In this document: in pieces, positions 8,485 through 18,143 of the stretch
Numbering within the stretch: position 1 is the first letter of the stretch
Layout: the number at the start of each line of letters is the position of its first letter
Program-made: the position numbers and the translations under genes
The notes under the pieces: model-generated
Database searches by the model: none
Told to the model about the DNA's origin: nothing
Seen by the model: the letters and a program-made list of their open reading frames with translations, nothing else
Source: VRUE01 sp963780815
Lineage (GTDB): Bacteria > Actinomycetota > Thermoleophilia > Solirubrobacterales > 70-9
Reading direction: 5' to 3'
Length of the DNA: 64,000 bases
Assembly: GCA_963780815.1 (NCBI GenBank)
Contig: CAWADG010000006.1
Location: 124,001 to 188,000, forward strand

Positions 8485-8630
8485 GACGCGCTGCCGGCTG
8501 CGCCGGCAGGAGAGCGCCCCCGAGCTGAGGTCCCGTCGTGAAGGCGGGCGAGCGCAAGAACGGTTGCTGTCAGGGCGGCGATTAGGGCCGGCACGGCGAG
8601 CCGCAGCCAGTTCGAATCGATCTGGTTCAT
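8481..8630 (-). CDS. Small single-helix membrane protein (49 residues)
   Basis: A short minus-strand frame starting ATG at 8630: MNQIDSNWLRLAVPALIAAL, continuing TATVLALARLHDG and a Gly/Ala/Ser tail. It has one clear membrane helix (about residues 10-28) flanked by a polar start and a charged end. It fills the gap between the DUF4234 gene and rlmN and ends exactly on the CTAG that also ends the DUF4234 gene, a habit seen at four other convergent pairs here. The ribosome site is weak. Function unknown; a chance frame cannot be excluded. Confidence 0.4.
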   Translation of the reverse strand: MNQIDSNWLRLAVPALIAALTATVLALARLHDGTSARGRSPAGAAGSAS

Positions 8631-8651
8631 CTGAGCAGTCAAACTGCAGGG

Positions 8652-9644
8652 GTGGACCGAGCGCTGCTCACCGACACCCTTGCCGAGGCGGGCGAGCCTG
8701 AATACCGCGGCGACCAGGTCTGGGAGTGGGTGGCGCGTGGCGCGCGCGATTACGGCGAGATGACCAACCTGCCGGCGGGGCTCCGCGAGCGCCTCGCCGC
8801 CGATGTCCCGCTCACGACCCTCGGGCTCGAGGCGGAGGCCAGGTCCGACGACGGCACCGTCAAGGCCCTGTTCGCCACTGCCGATGGCCGCCCGCTCGAG
8901 GCGGTGCTGATGCGCTACCGCGACGGCCGCCGCTCCGTCTGCCTCTCTTCGCAATCGGGCTGCCCGCTCACCTGCACCTTCTGCGCCACCGGGCAGATGA
9001 GGTTCGGCCGCAACCTCAGCTCAGACGAGATCCTCGACCAGGCGCTTCACTTCCGCCGGGTCGAAGCGATCGATCACGTCGTCTTCATGGGGATGGGGGA
9101 GCCGATGATGAACATCGAGGCGGTGCTCGAGGCCTGCGAGCGGCTGCCCGACCTCGGTGTCACCAGCCGCCGCACCGCGGTATCGACCGTCGGCTGGGTG
9201 CCCGGGATCGAACGCCTTGCCGAGTGCGAGATGCCGGTCCGGCTGGCGCTCTCCCTCCACGCTCCGAACGACGGCCTCCGTTCCCAGTTGATGCCGGTCA
9301 ACGACCGCTACCCGCTGGCCGAGGTGCTGGCCGCGTGCGAGCGCTACCGCTCTCGACGCCGTCGCAAGGTGTTCGTCGAGTACGTGATGCTCTCAGACGT
9401 CAACGACCATCCCCATCATGCCAGCGAGCTCGCGGCGTTGCTCGATCCCCGTGCCTACAAGGTGAACCTGATCCCCTACAACCCGACCGGCGCCTACGCC
9501 GGCTCTTCGCCGGAGCGGATCGAGCGCTTCCGCTCGATCCTCGCCGAGCACCGTCTTGGAGCAACGGTCCGCCTCACTCGCGGCCGCGATATTGCCGCAG
9601 CCTGCGGCCAGCTTGCCGCCACGACTGGCCAGCCAGCCAACTAG
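8652..9644 (+). CDS. rlmN: 23S rRNA (adenine2503-C2)-methyltransferase RlmN
   Basis: A 330-residue radical-SAM enzyme that methylates C2 of A2503 in 23S rRNA, and in many bacteria A37 of some tRNAs. The iron-sulphur cluster motif CPLTCTFC is at 104-111. Family landmarks follow: FMGMGEPMMN (SAM-binding GEP), STVGWVPGI, LALSLHAPNDGLR, FVEYVMLSDVND and the C-terminal TVRLTRGRDIAAACGQL with the catalytic cysteine. The GTG start at 8652 gives a normal N-terminus (VDRALLTDTLAEAGEPEYRGDQVWEW). The P450 gene starts 13 bases downstream. Confidence 0.95.
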   Translation: MDRALLTDTLAEAGEPEYRGDQVWEWVARGARDYGEMTNLPAGLRERLAADVPLTTLGLEAEARSDDGTVKALFATADGRPLEAVLMRYRDGRRSVCLSSQSGCPLTCTFCATGQMRFGRNLSSDEILDQALHFRRVEAIDHVVFMGMGEPMMNIEAVLEACERLPDLGVTSRRTAVSTVGWVPGIERLAECEMPVRLALSLHAPNDGLRSQLMPVNDRYPLAEVLAACERYRSRRRRKVFVEYVMLSDVNDHPHHASELAALLDPRAYKVNLIPYNPTGAYAGSSPERIERFRSILAEHRLGATVRLTRGRDIAAACGQLAATTGQPAN

Positions 9645-9657
9645 GATTCCTTTCGAG

Positions 9658-11109
9658 ATGGCGACTCCGACCGCAACCCCCGCGCTGGCCCGTGCGCCAA
9701 CCCCCAGGCCGCCGCAGAAATCGCAGAACCCATTCAGCCGGATCGGCGGCGATCTCGCCTCCGAATGGCGGGCCCGCGGCAAGTTTCCCCCCGGCGATCT
9801 CAACCTGAGCGTCGCCCGCACTCACAGGATCGCGACCGATCCACTCCCGATCCTGCTCAGTGCCTACGAACGATACGGGCCGATCTTCACCCTCCGCCTT
9901 CTCCACAGCCGGGTCGTATTCATGCTCGGCCCCGAGGCCAACCACTTCGTCACCGTCACCGGCCCCGACAACTTCCACTGGCGGGAGGGGAGCTTCGGCG
10001 ACCTGATCCCGCTGCTCGGCGACGGCCTGCTGACGATCGACGACGGCTACCACGACCGCGCCCGGGCGACGATGATGCCCGCCTTCCACCGCGACCAGGT
10101 CGGCGCCGCGGTCAATGCGATGGCCGCCGAGGCGGGCCCGCTGATCGAGACGCTGCGGCCGGGCGAGGTCGTCGACATCTACGAGTGGATGCGGGGCCTC
10201 GCGATGCGGATCGCGATGCGGGCCCTGCTCGGGCTCGACCCTGACGAGGCGGGAAAGGGGGCGGCCGCCGCCGAGCACTTCGAGCGCGCGCTCGAGTTCT
10301 ACGGGATCGAGTTCGCCGCCCGCTTCCTGCGCGGCCCGGGCTCGCCGTGGCGGAAGATGCTCGCCTCGCGCCGGGTCCTCGACGAAATCGTCTACGGCGA
10401 GATCGCCGAGCGGAGGAGGTCGCCCGATTCGGGCCGCCGCGATGTCCTCAGCCTGCTGCTCGAAGTGCGTGACGAGTCGGGGGAGGGGTTCACCGACCGC
10501 GAGGTCCGCGACCAGGTGATGACCCTGATGTTCGCCGGCCATGACACCTCGACCTCGACCCTCACCTTCATGATGTACGAGCTGGCGCGCCGCCCCGACG
10601 TGATCGCGAAGCTGGTCGCCGAGCAGGAGGAGGTCCTCGGCGGCGAGATCCCCGACATCGACACGCTCGAGCGCGAGATGCCGTACCTCGAGATGGTCCT
10701 CGACGAGGTCCTCCGCCTCTACCCACCCGCCTGGATCGGGCCCCGCCGGGTCATCAGGGACTTCGAGTTCGGCGGCTACGGCGTGCCGGAGGGGGCCTAC
10801 TTCGCCTACTGCTCATGGGCCAGCCACCGGATCCCGGAGGTCTTTCCCGATCCCGAGGCGTTCATCCCGGAGCGGTTCACGCGCGAGCGCAAGGCGGCGC
10901 TGCCGCGGGGCGCCTACGTGCCGTTCGGCGGCGGGCGCCGGATCTGCATCGGCAAACGCTTCGGCCAGACCGAGGTCAAGCTGGTGGCGACGATGCTGCT
11001 CCAGCGGTTGCGCCTCGACGTCCTCCCCGGGCGGACGATGAGCGTCCGCCAGATGCCCACCCTCTCCCCGAAGGACGGGCTGCCGATGCGGGTGCTTCCA
11101 CGGCTCTGA
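9658..11109 (+). CDS. Cytochrome P450
   Basis: A 483-residue haem monooxygenase. Landmarks: I-helix AGHDTSTST starting near 293, K-helix ExxR (EVLR at 350-353), a PERF-like FIPERFTRERK, and the haem loop FGGGRRICIGKRF with the ligand Cys at about 430. ATG 9658, just after rlmN, is preferred; a longer frame into rlmN is possible but would overlap it by 30 codons. The N-terminus is Pro/Thr/Ala-rich with no membrane anchor, so a soluble enzyme is likely. No ferredoxin or reductase gene lies nearby. The substrate is unknown; the sequence style is close to P450s of the CYP4/CYP102-like fatty-acid group, but this is only an impression. Confidence 0.92.
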   Translation: MATPTATPALARAPTPRPPQKSQNPFSRIGGDLASEWRARGKFPPGDLNLSVARTHRIATDPLPILLSAYERYGPIFTLRLLHSRVVFMLGPEANHFVTVTGPDNFHWREGSFGDLIPLLGDGLLTIDDGYHDRARATMMPAFHRDQVGAAVNAMAAEAGPLIETLRPGEVVDIYEWMRGLAMRIAMRALLGLDPDEAGKGAAAAEHFERALEFYGIEFAARFLRGPGSPWRKMLASRRVLDEIVYGEIAERRRSPDSGRRDVLSLLLEVRDESGEGFTDREVRDQVMTLMFAGHDTSTSTLTFMMYELARRPDVIAKLVAEQEEVLGGEIPDIDTLEREMPYLEMVLDEVLRLYPPAWIGPRRVIRDFEFGGYGVPEGAYFAYCSWASHRIPEVFPDPEAFIPERFTRERKAALPRGAYVPFGGGRRICIGKRFGQTEVKLVATMLLQRLRLDVLPGRTMSVRQMPTLSPKDGLPMRVLPRL

Positions 11110-11162
11110 CGCAATAGGGTCGATCGGACGAGCCGATCAACCGCGTGGGAAGGGGTTGCTGA

Positions 11163-11411
11163 ATGGGTCTGGACCAGAGCAAGGCCGGCCAGCACATGGC
11201 CGAACAGATGGAGGCGATCGAGGCCGACTACGCGAACCGCGAGGGCGAGTGGGAGATCGGGGACATCTGCACGATCGTCGAGGTCCGGGGCCCAACCGGA
11301 GCCGAGGTGCGAATGCGCAGCAGCGCGACCTCGCCACACTCGACCCTGGGCCTGCTCAAATTCGCCGAAATCTTCGCGATCAGCCAGGTGACCCGCGGGG
11401 GTGGCGCCTAG
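11163..11411 (+). CDS. Small conserved-looking protein of unknown function
   Basis: 82 residues, soluble and acidic: MGLDQSKAGQHMAEQMEAI, then EIGDICTIVEVRGPTGAEVRMRSSA and a short helical end. The AAGGGG stretch before ATG 11163 is a fair ribosome site. It stands alone between the P450 gene and the convergent propeller gene. No motif that I recognise. Confidence 0.55.
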   Translation: MGLDQSKAGQHMAEQMEAIEADYANREGEWEIGDICTIVEVRGPTGAEVRMRSSATSPHSTLGLLKFAEIFAISQVTRGGGA

Positions 11412-11444
11412 GAAGATGCGGGCCCTCGTCATCTCCGTCCGACC

Positions 11445-13028
11445 TCAACCCGGCGGGGCGATCTTCAACCTGATGACCCGCTTCACGACCCTGCCTCCGA
11501 ACGCGAGGCTCTCCCTGACGAGCACGTCGCGCGCGGTCGCGAGCCTGGCGGCAAATTTCATCTTCGGCTTCAGCGAGACGAGGGTCGACTTCCCCGCCTT
11601 CGCCTTCCCCTTCGCCACGGGGGCCATCGCCTTGCCCTTGCGCCGCTTCGTCACCGCAGTGAGCTTGAACCTGCAGCCTTTTCGGCCGGCCCGTTTCGGG
11701 CACCGGACCTGGACCGCCGGGTAGGCGACGGCGACGACCTCGGCCGCGCTCGCCGCTGGCGATCCGTTGCAGTACTCGGTCTGGCCGGTGAACACGGGCG
11801 ACGTCGAGCAGCCCTCATTGTCGGTCAGGGTCAGGATCACCCGGTAGCTGCCGGGCTCGGCGAAGACGTGCTGCGGCGCCGGGCCGCCGCCGGCGATCGC
11901 CTGGCCGTCCCCGAAGTTCCAGTCAAACCGGGTGATCGATCCGTCGGGGTCGCGCGATGCGGCGGCGTCGAAGGAGACCGGGACCCCTGGCCTTGCGACG
12001 GCCTGGCCGAAGGCCGCGACCGGCGGCTGGTCGGGCGTGATCGCGATCGACTCCGGATTGGAGCCGACCGCGATGGGCGGGCCGACCACCTGGTTGGTCG
12101 AGGTCTCGATCACCGAGACGTCCCCCGATTCACGGTTCACGACGTAGGCTCTCGATCCGTCGGGTGTGATGGCAAGCGCCTTCGGCTCGTTGCCGACCAT
12201 GATCGGTTCACCGATCACCTGGTTGGTGGTGGTCCCGATAACCGAGACGTCGTCCGACATCGCGTTCGCGACGTAGGCTCGGCTGCCGTCGGGCGTGACC
12301 GCGATCCCCTGCGGCTCGTTGCCGACCATGATCGGTTCACCGATCACCTGGTTGGTGGTGGTGTCGATCACCGAGACGCTCGCCGAGCCGCTGTTCGCGA
12401 CGTAGGCTCGGCTGCCGTCGGGCGTGACCGCGATCCCCTCCGGGCGGGTCCCGACGGGGATCGGTGACCCCAACACACGGTCCCCCGGGATTTCGACCAT
12501 GGAGACATCGCTCGAGGTGTAGTTGGTGACGTAGGCTCGGCTGCCATCGGGCGTGATCGCGATCCCCTCCGGGTCTTCCCCAACGGCAATTGGCGGGGCG
12601 GTGTGGTTCGTCCCGCTGTCGAAGGCTGAAACGGAGTCTGTGCCGCCATCGGCGATGTAGACGCGCTTGCCGTCCGGCGTGATCGCGGTTCTGTACGGGC
12701 CGCCGCCGATGGTTATCACACCGCTGGCGACCTGCCTTGTCGCGGTGTCGAACTTGCGAACGGTTCCGAAGTCGACGTTGGTTCCGTACGCGGTCCGGCC
12801 GTCGGGCGTGATCGCTAGGCCGAACGGCTCGAAGTCGAGGCTGATCGGCCCCCCCGATACCTGGTCGCTCGCCAGGTCCAGCACCGTGATGTCGCTGGTC
12901 GCGTTGCCTACGAAGGCCTCGCGGGCGACCGCCGCCGGGGCCGGGGCCGACATCCAGATCACGACGAGGGGGACGAGAATCAGAGCGCGTCCGCGACCTG
13001 CGGCGAGCGCTCGCAGAGCTCGGGTCAC
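11445..13028 (-). CDS. Secreted YVTN beta-propeller with PKD domain
   Basis: 527 residues. Signal peptide to about residue 35 (RALILVPLVVIWMSAPAPAA). Residues ~40-330 are seven or so 43-residue blades of the YVTN type, each with a core like GIAVTPDGSRAYVANS followed by VSVIDTTTNQVIG. Residues ~335-420 form a PKD domain (PVSFDAAASRDPDGSITRFDWNFGDG, then SYRVILTLTDNEG). The C-terminal ~100 residues are basic (KRRKGKAMAPVAKGKAKAG), like other secreted proteins in this window. Expected to act outside the cell in binding or adhesion. Middle blades are almost identical at DNA level. Confidence 0.88.
   Translation of the reverse strand: MTRALRALAAGRGRALILVPLVVIWMSAPAPAAVAREAFVGNATSDITVLDLASDQVSGGPISLDFEPFGLAITPDGRTAYGTNVDFGTVRKFDTATRQVASGVITIGGGPYRTAITPDGKRVYIADGGTDSVSAFDSGTNHTAPPIAVGEDPEGIAITPDGSRAYVTNYTSSDVSMVEIPGDRVLGSPIPVGTRPEGIAVTPDGSRAYVANSGSASVSVIDTTTNQVIGEPIMVGNEPQGIAVTPDGSRAYVANAMSDDVSVIGTTTNQVIGEPIMVGNEPKALAITPDGSRAYVVNRESGDVSVIETSTNQVVGPPIAVGSNPESIAITPDQPPVAAFGQAVARPGVPVSFDAAASRDPDGSITRFDWNFGDGQAIAGGGPAPQHVFAEPGSYRVILTLTDNEGCSTSPVFTGQTEYCNGSPAASAAEVVAVAYPAVQVRCPKRAGRKGCRFKLTAVTKRRKGKAMAPVAKGKAKAGKSTLVSLKPKMKFAARLATARDVLVRESLAFGGRVVKRVIRLKIAPPG
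12183..12362 (-). repeat. Near-identical propeller blade repeats
   Basis: Within the propeller gene, the 51 bases at 12183-12233 recur without change at 12312-12362, 129 bases (43 codons) apart. The neighbouring stretch coding GSRAYVAN is also repeated with few changes in adjacent blades. This points to recent expansion or gene conversion of blades. Confidence 0.8.
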
Positions 13029-13122
13029 CCGCGGAGTGTACCCGCGTGATCGACCTCACTTGCCGCCCTCGACCCGAGCGGATAGCGTCGGATCGACCTC
13101 AAATTCACCAGCAGGAGGAAGA

Positions 13123-13937
13123 ATGGACGACGCCACCGCCGAGCAGCTGACCAGCAGGCAACGGGCAGTCTGGGCCTCGGGGGACTGGCCCGGCTTTGCG
13201 CCCCGGGTCCAGCACGTCGCCGACCGGACGGTCGAGACGATCGGCGTGGGGGAGGGCGACGACTACCTCGACGTCGCGACCGGAAGCGGCAACGCCGCCG
13301 AAGCGGCGGCGAGCCACGGGGCCACCGTGACCGGCCTCGACCTCGTCCCGAGCTGATCGACGCCGCCCGCGCCCGCTTCGAGAGCGCCGGCCTTCAGGGC
13401 GTGTTCGTCGTCGGTGACGCCGAGCGCCTTCCCTTCGATGACGACTCGTTCGACAGGGTGACCTCGATCTTCGGGGTGATGTTTGCGCCGCGCCAGGAGG
13501 CGGCCGCGGCGGAGCTGGTCCGGGTCGCCCGGCCGGGCGCGGTCATCGGCGTCGCCGCCTGGACGCCGACCGGCGCGATCGGAGAGATGTTCAAACGGCT
13601 CGCCGGATACATGCCACCGCCGCCCGAGGGGTTCGTGCCGCCGGCGATGTGGGGCGACGAGGACCACGTACGCGGCCTGTTCTCCGGGTCCGACGTCGAG
13701 CTCGAGTTCGAGAAACGAATGGCGACCTTCGAGTTCGACTCCTCCGATGATTGGATGCAGTACACCGAAGAGAACCTTGGTCCCGTCGTCGTCGCCAAGG
13801 CGATGCTCGAGCCTCAGGGAAAATGGGAGGCCGTGCAGGCCGACCTCCGGCAACTGCAGGAAGAGACGAACGAAGCCGACGATGGCGCGCTCCGCAACCA
13901 GGGCAAGTACCTGCTGACCACGATCACGGTTGCCTGA
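13123..13937 (+). pseudogene. SAM-dependent methyltransferase with single-base frameshift
   Basis: The first part (ATG 13123 behind a strong GGAGGAAG site) encodes a class I methyltransferase N-terminus with the SAM-binding YLDVATGSGNAAEAAASHGA and ATVTGLDLVP, then stops at 13354-13356. The other frame continues without loss: ELIDAARARFESAGLQ, VVGDAERLPFDDDSFD, SIFGVMFAPRQEAAAAELVR, to the stop at 13937. One G is missing near 13350 (CCCGAGCTG for CCCGGAGCTG); restoring it gives one ~271-residue protein of the UbiE/Methyltransf_11 type. Either a recent pseudogene or a sequencing error; everything else looks intact. Confidence 0.85.
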
Positions 13938-14021
13938 GGCCACTCGCGGCGCGCCGATCGGGGATTACCGGAGTTGCAACGGGGGTAGTCGTCCACCAAC
14001 TTCGTCCCGAGGAGGCTGAGG

Positions 14022-14597
14022 ATGCATCGTTCGTCGAAGTCACGCCCGCCGGTGCTTGCGATCGGAGCCGTCGCGGCTCTGATGGTCGTCGCCCTGGGGG
14101 CCGTCGCGCTCGCCTCAGGTAGTGCTCAGAGCTCGAAGGCCAAGGTGAAGATCAAGTGCCCGAAGAAGGTCGCCAACGGCAAGAAGGTGACCTGCAAGGT
14201 ATTCGGCAAGCTGCCCCAGGGTCCGGCCGGCCCGAAGGGGCCGAAGGGCGCGAAGGGAAACACCGGCGCGCGCGGTCCTGCCGGCGACCCAGGAGTATCC
14301 GGATACGAGGTCGTCTCGAATACGTTCAGCGAAGTCTTCATCGTCAACAGTGGCGGCCAGCGGGGCCTCAGCGAGGTCAAAACCGTGACCTGCCCCGGTG
14401 GGAAACGGGTGATCGGCGGCGGCACCGACCTCGGCACGAACGAATCCCAGAACGGCCAGCAGCGTCAGGTCACGGTGTCGTTCAGTGGTCCGAATGGGAA
14501 CGGCACGGGGTGGTCGGCCCAGCTGTTCAACAACTCGACCTCGATCGACACCTCAATCGACCTCAGGGTCTACGCGATCTGCGCCAAAGTCAGCTGA
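14022..14597 (+). CDS. Secreted protein with short collagen-like repeat
   Basis: 191 residues. A basic start and a hydrophobic segment (about 12-31) form a signal peptide or anchor. A conserved-looking KIKCPKKVANGKKVTCKVFG module is followed by nine or so Gly-X-Y triplets (GPAGPKGPKGAKGNTGARG...), then a beta-rich C-terminal domain with cysteines (VKTVTCPGGKRVIGGG and LRVYAICAKVS). Such short collagen-like stretches form triple helices, so a trimeric surface or secreted protein is inferred. Its ribosome site (GAGGAGGCTGAGG) is good. It stands alone. Confidence 0.82.
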   Translation: MHRSSKSRPPVLAIGAVAALMVVALGAVALASGSAQSSKAKVKIKCPKKVANGKKVTCKVFGKLPQGPAGPKGPKGAKGNTGARGPAGDPGVSGYEVVSNTFSEVFIVNSGGQRGLSEVKTVTCPGGKRVIGGGTDLGTNESQNGQQRQVTVSFSGPNGNGTGWSAQLFNNSTSIDTSIDLRVYAICAKVS

Positions 14598-14717
14598 GCG
14601 GAACGGATCTGACCTCCAGCACCCAGTCCGTCGCTCGCGCGGGTGGCGTGGGGTGAGGGGGGCTGAGGACGGCCTCGCCCGCAACGCCCCCCTCACGCCA
14701 CGACAGGACCCGCGCGG

Positions 14718-16868
<2,151 letters not shown>

Positions 16869-16961
16869 CGCTTTAGTCCTTCTCCCACTGTCGAGCGCCC
16901 GTCGGGCGGGCGCGAACGAATTTCCTTCCTAATCCCTCTTCAGGAGCCAAAGCAGCCTAAT

Positions 16962-17014
16962 GGCCGCGGGGCCTCGATGCCTTTGTACCGAGGTACAACC
17001 TTGGCCCGCGGGCC
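16962..17014 (-). terminator. Hairpin after corA, before glutamine synthetase
   Basis: On the minus strand, GGCCCGCGGGCC (17014-17003) can pair with most of GGCCCCGCGGCC (16973-16962), enclosing an inner stem built on TTGTACC/GGTACAA. It lies between the corA stop and the glutamine synthetase start, so it probably ends corA transcripts. Confidence 0.45.
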
Positions 17015-17042
17015 TTGTCCCATCTGGCGCCGGGCCGACGGC

Positions 17043-18053
17043 TCAGCGCAGTGGGCGTCGCACGGTCGCGACCAGGCGCTCGAGCGCGTCCTGGTCGGGT
17101 TGGACCGGAGTCCCCCGCCTCCTGATCGCGAGCCAGATCAAGAAGGTGCTGAGGATCGGGCCGCCGATCCCGAGCGCGAAGAAGGCGACGGGCGTTTCGA
17201 TTTCGCCGACCAGCCAGCCGAAGTTCATCCCGAAGAACCCGGTCATGAAGGTCAGCGGCAGGAAGATCGTCGCGACCACCGTCAGCCAGTAGATCGTCTC
17301 GTTCATCCTCATGTCCATCACCTGCGCCATCGAGTCGGAGGCGGCGTCGATCCCGTCGATCAGCCGGTTGAGCTGCTCGTAGACGCGTTCGAAATAGCGT
17401 TCGCTGTCGGAGACCAGCCCCCGCACCTGTCCGATCTCCTGCCCCATCCGCTCGAACCTCCCGCGCAGCGGCCCGAGCCGCCGGCGCATCCTCGTCAGCC
17501 TGACGTTGATCGCCCGCAGCGTCCCCGCCCGCACCCTCGCGTTGCCGGTTTCGCCGGCCAGCACCTGCAGCCCCTCCAGGGCGAGCTCGGTCGCGCTGAG
17601 GGCATCGAACGCGGTCGCGACCATCGCGTCGAGGACGACGTAGACGACGTACTGCTCGCTGCGGCCCTCGGTGCTGTACTCGGGCAGCATCTCCGGCAGC
17701 GAGATCGGCTCGCGGTGGACGGTGAGGATGTAATCGCCGTTGACGAGGACATTGACCTCGATCGCTTCCATCCATTCCTCCTCGGTGTTGCGGGCGGCGT
17801 CACCCTCGAGGTAGCAGTGGAACGGGAAGACGACGTGGTCGGCGTCGGCGTGGAACTTCCGCGACGGCTTCCCGACGTGGCCGAAGCTGAGCAGCGGCCG
17901 CAGCGCGTGGGAGGGGATTTCGAAGGCCTCGCCGAGCTCCTCGCCGGAGTGCTCGTCGATGCAGATGTCGGCCCAGAAGAAATGGCCCTCGGCGCGCAGG
18001 GCGGCGATCCGCTCCAGCTCCCCGGCGCCGAGCCCTTCGACGATCTCGCTCAT
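17043..18053 (-). CDS. CorA-type magnesium/divalent cation transporter
   Basis: 336 residues. A long soluble N-terminal domain (beta/alpha, then long helices such as RVRAGTLRAINVRLTRMRRRLGP and DSERYFERVYEQLNRLIDGID) leads to two C-terminal membrane helices. The first ends with the family signature GMNF (MTGFFGMNFGW), the selectivity loop of CorA pentamers. The C-terminus is basic. ATG 18053 gives a normal-length N-terminus. It is divergent from the beta-oxidation gene at 18144 with a 90-base intergenic region holding both promoters. Substrate Mg2+ is the family default; Co2+ or Zn2+ are possible. Confidence 0.9.
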   Translation of the reverse strand: MSEIVEGLGAGELERIAALRAEGHFFWADICIDEHSGEELGEAFEIPSHALRPLLSFGHVGKPSRKFHADADHVVFPFHCYLEGDAARNTEEEWMEAIEVNVLVNGDYILTVHREPISLPEMLPEYSTEGRSEQYVVYVVLDAMVATAFDALSATELALEGLQVLAGETGNARVRAGTLRAINVRLTRMRRRLGPLRGRFERMGQEIGQVRGLVSDSERYFERVYEQLNRLIDGIDAASDSMAQVMDMRMNETIYWLTVVATIFLPLTFMTGFFGMNFGWLVGEIETPVAFFALGIGGPILSTFLIWLAIRRRGTPVQPDQDALERLVATVRRPLR

Positions 18054-18143
18054 CGGGGACGAGGCTAGGCGGCCGACCGGATAGCCTCCGCACCCGCGGC
18101 GAGTGCCGCATCGCAAAGCCAATACTCCGGAGGACCCAGCCAC

